Shown: positions 19,494 to 29,133 of the stretch, in pieces | Numbering within the stretch: position 1 is the first letter of the stretch | Layout of the letters: each line of letters begins with the position of its first letter | DNA from: Streptomyces liangshanensis | GTDB taxonomy: Bacteria; Actinomycetota; Actinomycetes; Streptomycetales; Streptomycetaceae | Length of the DNA stretch: 64,000 nucleotides | Direction of reading: 5' to 3' | Assembly (NCBI RefSeq): GCF_011694815.1 | Contig: NZ_CP050177.1 | Coordinates: 4,875,001 to 4,939,000 of the forward strand | The notes under the pieces: generated by a model | The model's database searches: none | Told to the model about the DNA's origin: nothing | What the model saw: only the letters and a program-made list of their open reading frames with translations | Program-made: the position numbers and the translations under genes

Positions 19494-20424
19494 CGCGGTC
19501 CGCGAGGATGTAGATGTGCTCCCCGGCGTCCCGGCTGGCGTCGAGGCCGCCCGCGGGACCGCCGGTCGAGAAGGTCAGGGTGTACGCCCCGGAGACTCCC
19601 GAGCCGCCCAGCAGGAACGGCGCGCCGCCCTGCCGCAGGGACTCGGCCAGCCGCTCCGCGGTCTCGCGGTGGCCGGGCGTCATGCAGAGCGTGGTGCCGT
19701 CGGTGAAGACGTAGACGTCGAGCGTGCCCAGCGGCCCCGGCCGTACGTCCGCCAGTGCCGTACCGGTCGCGGCCAGCTCCTCCAGCCGGGCCACGGTGCG
19801 CTCGTGGTCGGTGACGACGGGGGTCTGCACCGGTACGAAGTCCGGGTGCGAGGGGTGCCGGCGACGGGCGGCGGCCAGCTCGGGCGAGTCCTCGGCGTAC
19901 TCCCCGGCGAACTCGCTCACCTCGCTGACCCCGCTCAGCTCGGGCAGGTCGGCGAAGGAGTCGTCCCCGTCGGTGAACCCGCCGTCCAGGGCGTCGAGGT
20001 CCAGCGCCTCCAGGGAGTCCAGCGCGTCCACGGACTCCAGCGACTCCAGTCCGGCGAAGTCGGCCTGGCGGGGCACGTAGAACGGGCCGCCCTCCTCGGT
20101 GCCGAGCCCGGCGAGCCCGCCCAGCAGGGACGGGGCGTCGGCGGCGTCGCGGGCTTCCTGGGCGGCCCAGAAGGCACGCGCCTCGGCCAGCTCGCGCTCG
20201 CGCTCCTCGGCCAGGGCCTCGGCGACGGCGGAACGTATCTCCTCGGTGGGTGTGGCACTTCTGGCCTGCGGTACGGATGCGGCGGGCCCGGCAGGGTTCG
20301 CGGCCAGCTCACCGCGCAGGGCGGCCACCTCGCGACGCAGCCCGTGGGCGGCGTGCAGTGCGGCGACTCCCACGGCCGTCGCGGCGGCCGTGGTCAGCAG
20401 CAGGGCAAGAGACATGGCGCTCAC
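19477..20424 (-). CDS. membrane-anchored protein of unknown function
   Basis: This is a 315-residue protein with one N-terminal membrane helix (LALLLTTAAATAVGVAAL, about 5-23) and a charged coiled-coil-like stretch (EEIRSAVAEALAEERERELAEARAFWAAQ, about 60-90). A strongly acidic Leu/Asp/Ser-rich region (about 100-180, including LESLESVDALDSLEALDLD) follows. Last comes a folded C-terminal domain (about 200-315) with VVTDHERTVARLEELAATG, VYVFTDGTTLCMTPGHRETA and YTLTFSTGGPAG. I do not recognise the family. The start is GTG 20424. It overlaps the convergent 118-residue gene by 17 bp. Confidence 0.75.
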   Translation of the reverse strand: MSAMSLALLLTTAAATAVGVAALHAAHGLRREVAALRGELAANPAGPAASVPQARSATPTEEIRSAVAEALAEERERELAEARAFWAAQEARDAADAPSLLGGLAGLGTEEGGPFYVPRQADFAGLESLESVDALDSLEALDLDALDGGFTDGDDSFADLPELSGVSEVSEFAGEYAEDSPELAAARRRHPSHPDFVPVQTPVVTDHERTVARLEELAATGTALADVRPGPLGTLDVYVFTDGTTLCMTPGHRETAERLAESLRQGGAPFLLGGSGVSGAYTLTFSTGGPAGGLDASRDAGEHIYILADRVIASL

Positions 20425-20741
20425 TGACTACTCCCGATCTCAATCGATACCCCCGACTTCCTAGTTCAGCTTGTCGTGGGTGCGGGGCCCGCCGTCAGTG
20501 CATTACGTCATGAATGGGACAGGTCTTTGGGCCTTAGGTTTAGTCTCCACGCGGACCTGAACGGCGCCAACGAATCTCCCCGTGCGAGAGGTCACATCCT
20601 GGGGGAGATTCAGTCACGGCTGGGGATCGACGGGGTTGGCGGGAGGGGTCCGGGGGAGGCGGCGGGCCGCCGCCCGGCCTCTCCGTGCCAGGTCAGCGGC
20701 CCGCCGCCGGACCGGGGCGTCCCGGCGCGGCCCGCGCGGGC
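20425..20741. other. intergenic region without an identified gene
   Basis: These 317 bp separate two minus-strand genes. The part next to the membrane-anchored protein (20430-20560) is relatively AT-rich (for example TTAGGTTTAGTC) and probably contains its promoter. The rest is GC-rich with no clear hairpin, and I see no coding signal. Confidence 0.6.
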
Positions 20742-21962
20742 TCAGCTCAGGCGCTCGATCACCATCGCCATGCCCTGGCCGCCGCCCACGCACATCGTCT
20801 CCAGGCCGAACTGCTTGTCGTGGAACTGGAGGCTGTTGATCAGCGTGCCGGTGATGCGGGCGCCGGTCATGCCGAAGGGGTGGCCGACGGCGATCGCGCC
20901 CCCGTTGACGTTGAGCTTCTCCAGCGGAACGCCCAGGTCCCGGTAGGACGGGATGACCTGCGCGGCGAAGGCCTCGTTGATCTCGACCAGGTCGATGTCG
21001 CCGATGGTCAGGCCGGCGCGGGAGAGCGCCTGCCGGGACGCCTCGACCGGGCCGAGGCCCATGATCTCCGGCGACAGGCCGGTCACCCCGGTGGAGACGA
21101 TGCGGGCCAGCGGCGTGATGCCCAGGTCGCGCGCCTTCGTGTCGGACATGATCACCAGCGCGGCGGCCCCGTCGTTCAGCGGGCAGCAGTTGCCGGCCGT
21201 GACCAGGCCGTCGGGGCGGAAGACCGGCTTGAGCGCCTGCGTGCCCTCCAGGGTGACCCCGGCGCGCGGGCCGTCGTCCTTGGACACCACGGTGCCGTCA
21301 GGGGTCGTGACGGGGGTGATCTCGCGCTCCCAGAAGCCGTTCTTGAGGGCTTCCTCGGCGAGGTTCTGGGACCGTACGCCGAACTCGTCCATGTCCCGGC
21401 GGGTGACGCCCTTGAGGCGGGCCAGGTTCTCGGCGGTCTGCCCCATCGCGATGTACGCGTCCGGGACCAGGCCGTCCTCGCGCGGGTCGTGCCAGCCCGC
21501 GCCCTCGCTCCCCGCGACCTCGGCCGTACGCGCCTCGGCGTCCGCGAAGAGCGGGTTGTGCGTGCCGGGCATGCCGTCCGAGGAGCCGTTGACCTGGCGC
21601 GACACCATCTCCACGCCGGCCGAGATGAAGACGTCGCCCTCGCCGGCCCGGATGGCGTGCATGGCCATGCGGGAGGTCTGGAGCGACGAGGAGCAGTAGC
21701 GGGTGATCGTGCAGCCGGGGAGGTGGTCCATCCCCATCTGGACGGCGACGATCCGGCCCAGGTTGTGCCCCTGCTCGCCGCCCGGCAGCCCGCAGCCGAG
21801 CATCAGGTCGTCGATGTCGCGGGCGTCCAGCTCCGGGATCCGGTCGAGTGCGGTCCGGATGATCGTGGCGGTCAGGTCGTCGGGGCGCAGCTCCTTGAGC
21901 GAGCCCTTGAAGGCCCGGCCGATGGGGGAACGGGCGGCGGAGACGATCACGGCTTCGGGCAT
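20742..21962 (-). CDS. acetyl-CoA C-acyltransferase (thiolase)
   Basis: This is a 406-residue thiolase that cleaves 3-ketoacyl-CoA or condenses acyl-CoAs. The acyl-enzyme Cys is in [16 protein letters not shown] (about residue 91), the catalytic His is in [16 protein letters not shown] (about 363), and the second Cys is in [15 protein letters not shown] near the C-terminus. INEAFAAQ is also present. The sequence reads as a degradative, FadA-like thiolase. No hydratase or dehydrogenase partner is beside it, so the pathway is not fixed. ATG 21962 gives [15 protein letters not shown], the canonical N-terminus. Confidence 0.95.
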   Translation of the reverse strand: MPEAVIVSAARSPIGRAFKGSLKELRPDDLTATIIRTALDRIPELDARDIDDLMLGCGLPGGEQGHNLGRIVAVQMGMDHLPGCTITRYCSSSLQTSRMAMHAIRAGEGDVFISAGVEMVSRQVNGSSDGMPGTHNPLFADAEARTAEVAGSEGAGWHDPREDGLVPDAYIAMGQTAENLARLKGVTRRDMDEFGVRSQNLAEEALKNGFWEREITPVTTPDGTVVSKDDGPRAGVTLEGTQALKPVFRPDGLVTAGNCCPLNDGAAALVIMSDTKARDLGITPLARIVSTGVTGLSPEIMGLGPVEASRQALSRAGLTIGDIDLVEINEAFAAQVIPSYRDLGVPLEKLNVNGGAIAVGHPFGMTGARITGTLINSLQFHDKQFGLETMCVGGGQGMAMVIERLS

Positions 21963-22282
21963 CGGGCGGCTCCCAGAGTGGCTGAACGGCGGAAATCGGG
22001 ACTGTCTGGGAAGTTACCCGTACGTAGAGCGCGGGTCACCGAGCCGGTCGTGTGATGCGGGCCTCTTTTCTAAGCGCTTGCTCAGCAGGGGGGTGCGGGC
22101 GCTGCGTACGGGGGCGTACACGAAGCGCACGCGCGCGCCCGGCGTACCGGGGCGCGCGGTCGGTTTCTGCCGCGCACCGGATCGCGGGCCGACTCTGGCG
22201 CGATTCGCGCGCCACCTTTCGGGGGTGGCGGCCTCCCATGATCGGTATGCGCCACTCCCGTGATACCGGTGGCGTACGGCCC

Positions 22283-23407
22283 TCAGGTCTGCTGGGGGGT
22301 GGTGCCCTGGCGCGCCCCGCGGGAGCGCCGCGCCTCGGCCGGGGATTCGGCGTTCCGGTCCACGGCGGTCGAGCCGTGGGGGGTGATGTCGTGCGGACCC
22401 GTCTCGGGGGAAACGGCGGAGGCGACGCCCTCGGAAGCCGCGTCCACCGGCGTGACCGGGTGCCTGCGCCGCCGGTGCTTCAGCAGCGCCCACGGCCCCC
22501 GGGCCCCGGCGACCTCGGTGCCCGCGCGGGACGCCGCGGCCGACGCCGCCTTGGCCACCGGGAGCATGTCCTCGTCACGCGAGACGTCGAGGTGATCGGT
22601 CTCGGGCCACAGGCCGAGCACCGCGCACAGCGTCGGCAGCACGGCCATCGACGCCGTCGCGTACCCCTCTGCCGACGGGTGGTAGTTGTCCGGGCCGAAC
22701 AGCTCCCGCGGGTTCTCCGCGAACTCCGGCCCCAGCAGGTCGCCCAGCGACACCGTGCGCGCGCCCTGCTCGACCGCCACGATCGTCTGCGCCGCCGCCA
22801 GCTGCCGGCTCACCCGGCGGGCCAGGTAGCGCAGCGGCTGGTAGACCGGCTCGATCGTCCCCAGGTCCGGACAGGTCCCGACGACCACCTCGGCGCCCGC
22901 CGTCCGCAGCCGCCGTACCGCCGCCGACAGGTAGCGCACCGAGCGGGTCGCCGACATCCGGTGCGTGACGTCGTTCGCGCCGATCATGATCACGCAGACC
23001 TCGGGCGGCTCCGCGCCGGACAGCAGCAGCGTCACCTGCCGGTCCAGGTCGTCGGACCGCGCCCCCGGCAGCGCCACGTTCCGCAGGTCCACCGGCCGCT
23101 CCGCGACCGCCGCCAGCCCCGAGGCCAGCAGCGCCCCCGGGGTCTGCCCCGCCCGGCGCACGCCCTGCCCCGCCGCCGTCGAATCGCCCAGCATGCCCAT
23201 CCGCAGCGGGTCGGTGTGCCCGAAGGCCAGGCCGTACCACCCGTTGCCGCTCGGCGGTACGGGTGCGATCCCGCCGCCCACCGACCGCTTCGCCAGCTGC
23301 GCCTCCGCCAGCAGGATCCCCACACCGGCCGCGCCGATCAGGCCGATGCTCCCGCCCCCGTAGGCCGCGCCCGCCGCGATCCGCCGTGCCACCCTCGCCC
23401 TTGACAC
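22283..23407 (-). CDS. SGNH/GDSL-family hydrolase with N-terminal membrane anchor
   Basis: This is a 374-residue putative esterase/lipase at the outer membrane face. After an N-terminal hydrophobic helix (about 10-35; GGSIGLIGAAGVGILLA) come block I MLGDSTAAGQG with nucleophile Ser, a Gly block near NVALPGARSDDL, block III IMIGANDVTH with oxyanion Asn, and block V DNYHPSAEGYA with the Asp/His pair. The C-terminal about 100 residues are a disordered tail. I prefer GTG 23407 because GGAGG lies 11 bp before it; GTG 23419 would overlap the ribosome site. It diverges from the cystathionine synthase gene. The substrate is unknown. Confidence 0.88.
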   Translation of the reverse strand: MSRARVARRIAAGAAYGGGSIGLIGAAGVGILLAEAQLAKRSVGGGIAPVPPSGNGWYGLAFGHTDPLRMGMLGDSTAAGQGVRRAGQTPGALLASGLAAVAERPVDLRNVALPGARSDDLDRQVTLLLSGAEPPEVCVIMIGANDVTHRMSATRSVRYLSAAVRRLRTAGAEVVVGTCPDLGTIEPVYQPLRYLARRVSRQLAAAQTIVAVEQGARTVSLGDLLGPEFAENPRELFGPDNYHPSAEGYATASMAVLPTLCAVLGLWPETDHLDVSRDEDMLPVAKAASAAASRAGTEVAGARGPWALLKHRRRRHPVTPVDAASEGVASAVSPETGPHDITPHGSTAVDRNAESPAEARRSRGARQGTTPQQT

Positions 23408-23561
23408 AGTCCGAGCCACCTCCTCCTAGCCGCACGCCGTACGCCGCGCGCCCTACGCGTGAGTACGTACACCAGCTAACTGCCCCGTAAGGACCGTCGC
23501 CCAATCTCACGCGTCTGCGCATACGCTGGCCGGACCATCACGGAGACCCCGGAGACATACG

Positions 23562-24968
23562 GTGCAATTCCACGACTCGATGATCAGCCTCGTCGGCAAT
23601 ACCCCGCTGTTGAAGCTGAACAGCGTGACCACGGGCATTCGGGCGACAGTCCTTGCCAAGGTCGAATACTTCAACCCGGGCGGTTCGGTGAAGGACCGGA
23701 TCGCCCTGCGCATGATCGAGGCGGCGGAGCGGAGCGGAGAGCTCCAGCCGGGCGGCACGATCGTCGAACCGACCAGTGGCAACACCGGCGTCGGCCTCGC
23801 GATCGTCGCCCAGCAGAAGGGCTACAAGTGCGTCTTCGTGTGCCCTGACAAGGTCTCCATGGACAAGATCAACGTCATGCGCGCGTACGGCGCCGAGGTC
23901 GTCGTCTGCCCGACGGCGGTCGACCCCAGCCACCCGGAGTCGTACTACAACGTCTCCGACCGGCTGGTGCGGGAGACGCCGGGCGCCTGGAAGCCGGACC
24001 AGTACAGCAACCCGAACAACCCCCGCTCCCACTACGAGACGACCGGTCCCGAGCTGTGGGAGCAGACGGAGGGGAAGATCACCCATTTCGTCGCGGGGGT
24101 GGGCACCGGCGGCACCATCTCGGGCACCGGCCGCTACCTCAAGGAGGCCAGCGGCGGAGCGGTACGGATCGTCGGCGCCGACCCCGAGGGGTCCGTCTAC
24201 TCGGGCGGCTCCGGCCGGCCCTACCTGGTCGAGGGCGTCGGTGAGGACTTCTGGCCGACGGCGTACGACGCGACGGTGACGGACGAGATCATCGCCGTCT
24301 CCGACAAGGACTCGTTCCGGATGACGCGGCGGCTCGCCAAGGAGGAGGGGCTGCTCGTCGGCGGCTCCTGCGGGATGGCGGTCGTGGCGGCGCTGAAGGT
24401 CGCCGAGGGGCTCGGCCCCGACGACGTCGTGGTGGTCCTGCTGCCCGACAGCGGGCGCGGCTACCTCAGTAAGATCTTCAACGACGAGTGGATGAACGAC
24501 TACGGGTTCCTGGAGCAGACCGGGGGCGCGGCGGCCGTCGGCGACGTCCTGCGGCACAAGGAGGGGCCCATCCCGACCCTCCTCCACATGCACCCCGAGG
24601 AAACGGTCGGCCAGGCCATCGAGGTCCTGCGCGAGTACGGCGTCTCCCAGATGCCCATCGTGAAGCCGGGCGCGGGACACCCCGACGTGATGGCCGCCGA
24701 GATCATCGGCTCGGTCGTGGAGCGGGACCTCCTGGACGCCCTGTTCAGCCAGCGGGCCGCGCTCGGCGACGCGCTGGACAAGCACATGTCGGGGCCCCTG
24801 CCGCAGGTCGGTTCCGGTGAGGCGGTCGCCGACCTGATGGCCGCGCTCAGCGGCTCGGACGGCGCCGACGCGGCGATCGTCCTGGTGGAGGGGAAGCCGA
24901 CCGGCGTCGTGAGCAGGCAGGATCTGCTCGCGTTCCTCTCCAAGGACGTACCCCACCCCACGCATTGA
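23562..24968 (+). CDS. cystathionine beta-synthase
   Basis: This is a 468-residue fold-II PLP enzyme that condenses homocysteine with serine, or O-acetylserine, to cystathionine in reverse transsulfuration. The PLP lysine is in NPGGSVKDRIALRMIE (about residue 47), the substrate loop is EPTSGNTGVGLA, and the phosphate-binding loop is GVGTGGTISGTGRYL. The C-terminal about 130 residues form a pair of CBS domains (HMHPEETVGQAIEVLREYGV; ADLMAALSGSDGADAAIVLV), which bind adenosyl ligands. CBS domains separate it from plain cysteine synthase. The start is GTG 23562, shortly after GGAGAC. The gene is monocistronic between divergent neighbours. Confidence 0.93.
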   Translation: MQFHDSMISLVGNTPLLKLNSVTTGIRATVLAKVEYFNPGGSVKDRIALRMIEAAERSGELQPGGTIVEPTSGNTGVGLAIVAQQKGYKCVFVCPDKVSMDKINVMRAYGAEVVVCPTAVDPSHPESYYNVSDRLVRETPGAWKPDQYSNPNNPRSHYETTGPELWEQTEGKITHFVAGVGTGGTISGTGRYLKEASGGAVRIVGADPEGSVYSGGSGRPYLVEGVGEDFWPTAYDATVTDEIIAVSDKDSFRMTRRLAKEEGLLVGGSCGMAVVAALKVAEGLGPDDVVVVLLPDSGRGYLSKIFNDEWMNDYGFLEQTGGAAAVGDVLRHKEGPIPTLLHMHPEETVGQAIEVLREYGVSQMPIVKPGAGHPDVMAAEIIGSVVERDLLDALFSQRAALGDALDKHMSGPLPQVGSGEAVADLMAALSGSDGADAAIVLVEGKPTGVVSRQDLLAFLSKDVPHPTH

Positions 24969-25252
24969 GCGCGGGTTTCGCAGATTCGCGAAAGTGGTAC
25001 GAGGGCGACACGTCCACGCAGCACCCGCTTAACACGCGTCAGGCACATTGGTGGTTGTCGGCGTCACGGACTACGGAGCGGCTCCCGGACCTCCATGGAC
25101 GCCCAGGACACGAGAACCGGCCCTGACCCGGACCGTGTCCCTCGCGGGGACCGTCGTCGTCCCGCCCCCCAGCAATGGGGGTGCGGCGGTCCCCGCGCTC
25201 ACCTCTTCCCGCGCGCGGGTACGCGTCCTTCCCGGGCGTGGGTACGCGCCGC

Positions 25253-25666
25253 TCAGTCCTCCCAGTCGGACTCACGGCGCCGCCGCCGCGACGACCACGG
25301 CCAGCCGTGCGACGAATGCACCGTGTTGACCGCGACGATCCCCAGCCAGCAGACCACCAGCCCCTTGGTGCCGCCCACGGCGGCGATCGCGGACAGCGGG
25401 ATGGCGAGGATCAGCGAGATGATCCCGAAGCCGAACCGCTCCCCGAACCCCTCGGGACCGGCCGGCGAGCGGCTGCTGCGGGCCGCCGACATCTGCCGCT
25501 CGGCGAGCTGGCGCCGTACCCGCCGGTCGACGGTCCCGTCGAGGCGCTCCTCCACCTTCTCCAGGAACGACTCGACGAGCGCGGGCTCGTACTCCGCCCC
25601 GAGTTCCCGGCGGGCCTGAAGGGTCGCGTCGAGCTCCTTCTTGAGCTCAGGATCGAAGGCTTCCAT
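25253..25666 (-). CDS. small membrane protein of unknown function
   Basis: This is a 137-residue protein. An acidic cytoplasmic N-terminal helix region (MEAFDPELKKELDATLQARR; VESFLEKVEERLDG) is followed by two hydrophobic segments (about 85-120: FGIISLILAIPLSAIAAVGG and VVCWLGIVAVNTV) and a basic Arg-rich tail. I do not recognise a named family, though the pattern is common among streptomycete integral membrane proteins. I chose ATG 25666; an in-frame GTG ten codons upstream is possible. The 284 bp between it and the cystathionine synthase gene hold no gene. Confidence 0.75.
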   Translation of the reverse strand: MEAFDPELKKELDATLQARRELGAEYEPALVESFLEKVEERLDGTVDRRVRRQLAERQMSAARSSRSPAGPEGFGERFGFGIISLILAIPLSAIAAVGGTKGLVVCWLGIVAVNTVHSSHGWPWSSRRRRRESDWED

Positions 25667-25858
25667 GCCGACCACGGTACGAAGCCGAGGCACCACGGGT
25701 CCCTGGGGCTAACCCCCCACTTTCCACGCCGGCGGGCGGGCCGGCCGGCGGCGCGCGGGGAGTACGGGCCCGCGCGCGCCGTCGCGCTTGCCCGGCCTGC
25801 ATATGGTCATGCAGAGTGGTGCGTGGCTGAATGGAATGCCAAAAGGGGGCATGCGCGC

Positions 25859-27481
25859 ATGATGTCGTCCCACCCGTCCCACCCGCTCTATCCGGCGTAC
25901 GCGTCGAAGGCCGGCGCCGTGGTGGTCCTGGACGGGCAGAGCCTGCCGGTGGCCGACGTCGTGCGGCTGGCCGACGGGGACGCCCGGCCCGTTCCCGGCA
26001 CCGACGCGATGAAGCGCGTCGAGGGGACCTGGGACGTGGCGCGCGAGCTGGCCGCGTCCGGGCGGGTGTACGGGCGGTCCACCGGCGTCGGCGCCAACCG
26101 TACCGAGGCCGTCCCCACCGAGGCCGCCGCCGACCACGGGCTGCGGCTCCTGCGCAGCCACGCCGGGGCCATCGGCGCCGCGCTGCCCGCCCGCGAGGTC
26201 CGCGCGATGCTCGCCGTACGGGCCAACCAGCTCCTCGCCGGCGGCGCCGGGCTGCGCCCGACCGTCGTCACCGCGCTCTGCGAGGCCCTGGAGACCGGCG
26301 CGTACCCCGTGGTCAACGAGTTCGGGTCCGTCGGTACGGGCGACATCGCCGCCCTCGCCCAGGTGGGCCTCGCCCTCGCCGGCGAACACCCCTGGCGCGG
26401 CGGGCCCGCCCCCGAGGCACAGCCCCTCGACAACAACGACGCGCTCGCGCTCATCAGCAGCAACGCGCTGACGCTCGGTCAGGCGGCCCTGGCACTGGAC
26501 GAGTTGCGCCGCCTGGTGACCGCCACCGAACTGGTCGCCGCGCTCTCGCTGCTCGCCGTCGACGGCTCGTACGAGACGTTCGCCGAGCCGGTCCACGCGG
26601 CCCGCCGCCACGCCGGTTCGTACGCCGTCGCCGCCGACATGCGCCGGATCCTCGGCGCCCCCGACCGCCCCGCCCCGCCGCTCGGCCGCATCCAGGACCC
26701 GTACGGCTTCCGCTGCGTCCCGCAGATACACGGCCCGGCCAGGGATGCCGCCGACGCCTTGGAGAGCGCGCTCGCCGTCGAGATCAACGCCGCCGCCGAG
26801 AACCCGCTGATCGTCCCCGGCACGGAGAGCGAGCCCGCCCCCGCCGCGTACCACCACGGCGGCTTCTACCTCGCCCAACTGGCCCTGGCCCTCGACCACT
26901 TCCGGCTCTCGCTCGTCCAGACCGCCCGCCTCTCCACCTCCCGCCTCGCCGCCCTCAACGAGCCCGCCTTCACCCGCCTGCGGCCCTTCCTCGCCGACGC
27001 CGAGCCCGCCAGCTCCGGCGTGATGATCCTGGAGTACGCGGCCGGCGCCGCGCTCGGCGACCTGCGCGCCTACTCCGCGCCGGCCTCGCTCGGCCACACC
27101 GTCCTGTCCCGCGGCGTCGAGGAACAGGCCAGCTTCGCTTCCCTCGCCGCCCGCCAGACCCTCCGCGCCGCCGGCGCCTACCGGCTGGTCGTCGGCTGCG
27201 AACTGGTCGCCGCCGTCCGGGCGTTGCGGCAGCGCGGACTGCGGCCCGACCCGGGGCTGCCGGTGGGGCGGGCCTTCGGGCTGGCGGAGTCCGTCCTCCA
27301 AGAGGCGTTCGCCGACCGGCCCTTGACCGATGATGTGACGGGCGCCGCCGCGCTGCTCGACCGGTTCACCGACCTGGCGAAGGACGCACCGGGCCGTACG
27401 ACCGGGGCGGCGGCCCGTACGACAGCCGGCCCGACGCCCGTCCCGCCGCCAGACCCGGACCCGAGAAGGGGGATCGCGTGA
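25859..27481 (+). CDS. aromatic amino acid lyase (HutH-like) lacking the Ala-Ser-Gly MIO triad
   Basis: This is a 540-residue member of the histidine/phenylalanine ammonia-lyase fold. Family landmarks are the catalytic Tyr loop YGRSTGVGANRT, QDPYGFRCVPQIHG, an EINAAAENPL segment, STSRLAALNEP and LEYAAGAALGDLR. The cofactor loop is unusual: relatives read GSVGASGDLAPL, whereas this protein reads GSVGTGDIAAL, so Ala-Ser-Gly is reduced to Thr160-Gly161 and the usual autocatalytic MIO cofactor cannot form in the standard way. It may be inactive, use different chemistry, or act as a sensor. The start ATG 25859 follows GGGGG. It overlaps an RpiR regulator by four bases. Confidence 0.82.
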   Translation: MMSSHPSHPLYPAYASKAGAVVVLDGQSLPVADVVRLADGDARPVPGTDAMKRVEGTWDVARELAASGRVYGRSTGVGANRTEAVPTEAAADHGLRLLRSHAGAIGAALPAREVRAMLAVRANQLLAGGAGLRPTVVTALCEALETGAYPVVNEFGSVGTGDIAALAQVGLALAGEHPWRGGPAPEAQPLDNNDALALISSNALTLGQAALALDELRRLVTATELVAALSLLAVDGSYETFAEPVHAARRHAGSYAVAADMRRILGAPDRPAPPLGRIQDPYGFRCVPQIHGPARDAADALESALAVEINAAAENPLIVPGTESEPAPAAYHHGGFYLAQLALALDHFRLSLVQTARLSTSRLAALNEPAFTRLRPFLADAEPASSGVMILEYAAGAALGDLRAYSAPASLGHTVLSRGVEEQASFASLAARQTLRAAGAYRLVVGCELVAAVRALRQRGLRPDPGLPVGRAFGLAESVLQEAFADRPLTDDVTGAAALLDRFTDLAKDAPGRTTGAAARTTAGPTPVPPPDPDPRRGIA

Positions 27482-28314
27482 GCGACAGCCCTGCCACCCG
27501 CCTCCAGCAGCTCTTCGAGGGCCACCGCCTCACCCCCACCCAGCGGCGCATCGCGCACAGCATGGTGCGCCGGGCCGCGGACGTGCCCTTCCTGTCGAGT
27601 GTCGAACTCGCCGAACTGGCCGGGGTCAGCCAGCCGTCCGTCACCCGCTTCGCCGTCGCGCTCGGCTTCGACGGCTACCCGGCGCTGCGCAAGCACCTGC
27701 GCGAGGTCGCGCCCACCGGGCAGGACACGGACGCCGCCCCGTACAACGAGTACCAGCAGGCCGTGCTGGGCGAGATCGAGAACCTCAGGCACCTGGCCGA
27801 GCTCCTCGCCGACCCGGCGCCGGCCGAGCGGGCGGGCCGGCTCCTCGCCGCCTCCCGCCCCCTGCCGGTGCTCGGGCTGCGCGCCGCCTCCTCGCAGGCG
27901 CGCGGCTTCGCGTACTTCGCCGCCAAGGTCCATCCGGACGTACGGCTGCTGGACGAGGGCGGCACGATGCTCGCCGACCGGATCGACACGGCGCGGACGG
28001 CGGGCGCCAGCGCCCTCCTCTGCTTCGCCCTGCCGCGCCACCCCAAGGAGGTCGTCGAGGCCCTCGCGTACGCGCGCGAGGCGGGACTGACCGTGATCAC
28101 CGTCGCCGACTCCGCGTTCGCGCCGGTCGCCCGGCACAGCGACCTGCTGATCCCGGCGGCCGTCGGCACGGGCCTCGCCTTCGACACGGCCTGCGCGCCG
28201 ATGCTGCTGGGGCGGGTCCTGCTGGAGGCTATGTGCGACCACCTCCCTGAGGCGCAGGCGCGCCTGGAGGAGTTCGACGCGGGGGCGGCGGCGCGGGGGC
28301 TGTTCGCGGAGTAG
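27478..28314 (+). CDS. RpiR/MurR family transcriptional regulator
   Basis: This is a 278-residue regulator with an N-terminal HTH_6 domain (TPTQRRIAHSMVRRAADVPF; LAELAGVSQPSVTRFAVALG; about 15-75) and a C-terminal SIS sugar-isomerase-like domain (about 110-260) that usually senses a phosphosugar or related metabolite. GTG 27478 overlaps the stop codon of the lyase-like gene (GTGA), so the two are co-translated and probably functionally linked. RpiR proteins also regulate histidine utilisation in some bacteria, and the hut operon lies 12 kb downstream beyond an inserted island. That makes hut control an attractive but untested idea. Confidence 0.9.
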   Translation: MSDSPATRLQQLFEGHRLTPTQRRIAHSMVRRAADVPFLSSVELAELAGVSQPSVTRFAVALGFDGYPALRKHLREVAPTGQDTDAAPYNEYQQAVLGEIENLRHLAELLADPAPAERAGRLLAASRPLPVLGLRAASSQARGFAYFAAKVHPDVRLLDEGGTMLADRIDTARTAGASALLCFALPRHPKEVVEALAYAREAGLTVITVADSAFAPVARHSDLLIPAAVGTGLAFDTACAPMLLGRVLLEAMCDHLPEAQARLEEFDAGAAARGLFAE

Positions 28315-28418
28315 GCGCCGGGGGCGATGGCTTCCGGCTCCTCGCTTCTCGCTTCTCAGAAAATGTTCAGGAAGTCCTATTAATCTGCCCGCCACACTCT
28401 GGCGTGAGGAGGCAGATC

Positions 28419-28997
28419 GTGGGGCGTACGGGGCGCGGTGGACAGTCGTTGGTCCGGGTGGCGGTGGTCGTACGGGCCGGTGCGGTCCCGCTCTGGTGGC
28501 TCGGGGTCGTCGCCGCCGGGATCGGGCTGCTGATCCCGGGTCTGACGGGGCGCAGGATCGGCGTCTGGGCGGGTGCGGCGGTGTTCGTACTGGCCGCGGC
28601 GGCCGTGGTGCTCGTACGCCGCCGCAAGTACACCGCCTGGGCGGAACGCGCCTCGCGCGCGGGCAAGTTCGACTACCTCCAGGACCGGGCCGTGACGATA
28701 CGGAACTGGCGGCGCGCCCATGTGTGGTGGCTGGTGGCCGCGTTCGCCGCCGCCGTCGGCAGCTCCTTCGTGGTGCCGGTCGTCGCGGGCGCCGCGTTGG
28801 CCGGGGCGGGGGTGGGGCTGTGGCTCAAGGCGGTGTGGCTGGGGCGCCGGGAGCGGCGGGACGACGCGCTGCTGTGGGTACGTACGGACTGGGCCGGATC
28901 GGGCCGACCCGCCGGCAAGCAGGTCAAGGGCTACCGGACGACGGGGGTCGGCGCGGGCGACGCGGTCCCGGGCGGAGGACGGCGCAGGCGCCCTTGA
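28419..28997 (+). CDS. small membrane protein of unknown function
   Basis: This is a 192-residue protein with four hydrophobic segments in two pairs (AVPLWWLGVVAAGIGLLIPG; IGVWAGAAVFVLAAAAVVLV; VWWLVAAFAAAVGSSFVVPV; VAGAALAGAGVGLWLKAVWL) and a basic C-terminus. I chose GTG 28419 because GAGGAGG lies 6 bp upstream; GTG 28404 overlaps that ribosome site. The AT-rich leader around 28360-28385 (GTCCTATTAATC) probably contains its promoter. It is the last ordinary gene before the low-GC island. The function is unknown. Confidence 0.75.
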   Translation: MGRTGRGGQSLVRVAVVVRAGAVPLWWLGVVAAGIGLLIPGLTGRRIGVWAGAAVFVLAAAAVVLVRRRKYTAWAERASRAGKFDYLQDRAVTIRNWRRAHVWWLVAAFAAAVGSSFVVPVVAGAALAGAGVGLWLKAVWLGRRERRDDALLWVRTDWAGSGRPAGKQVKGYRTTGVGAGDAVPGGGRRRRP

Positions 28998-29133
28998 GGG
29001 ATCCGGCGACGCGTGGGGTATCACCAGAGGCTAAAGAATGACTGCCGACCCTAGTTAAGAGCCTCGCAGACCCCGTAACCAAGACCTATGCTTTGCGCAC
29101 GGTATGCGGCAATGGGCGTAGAGCGAGAGAAAA

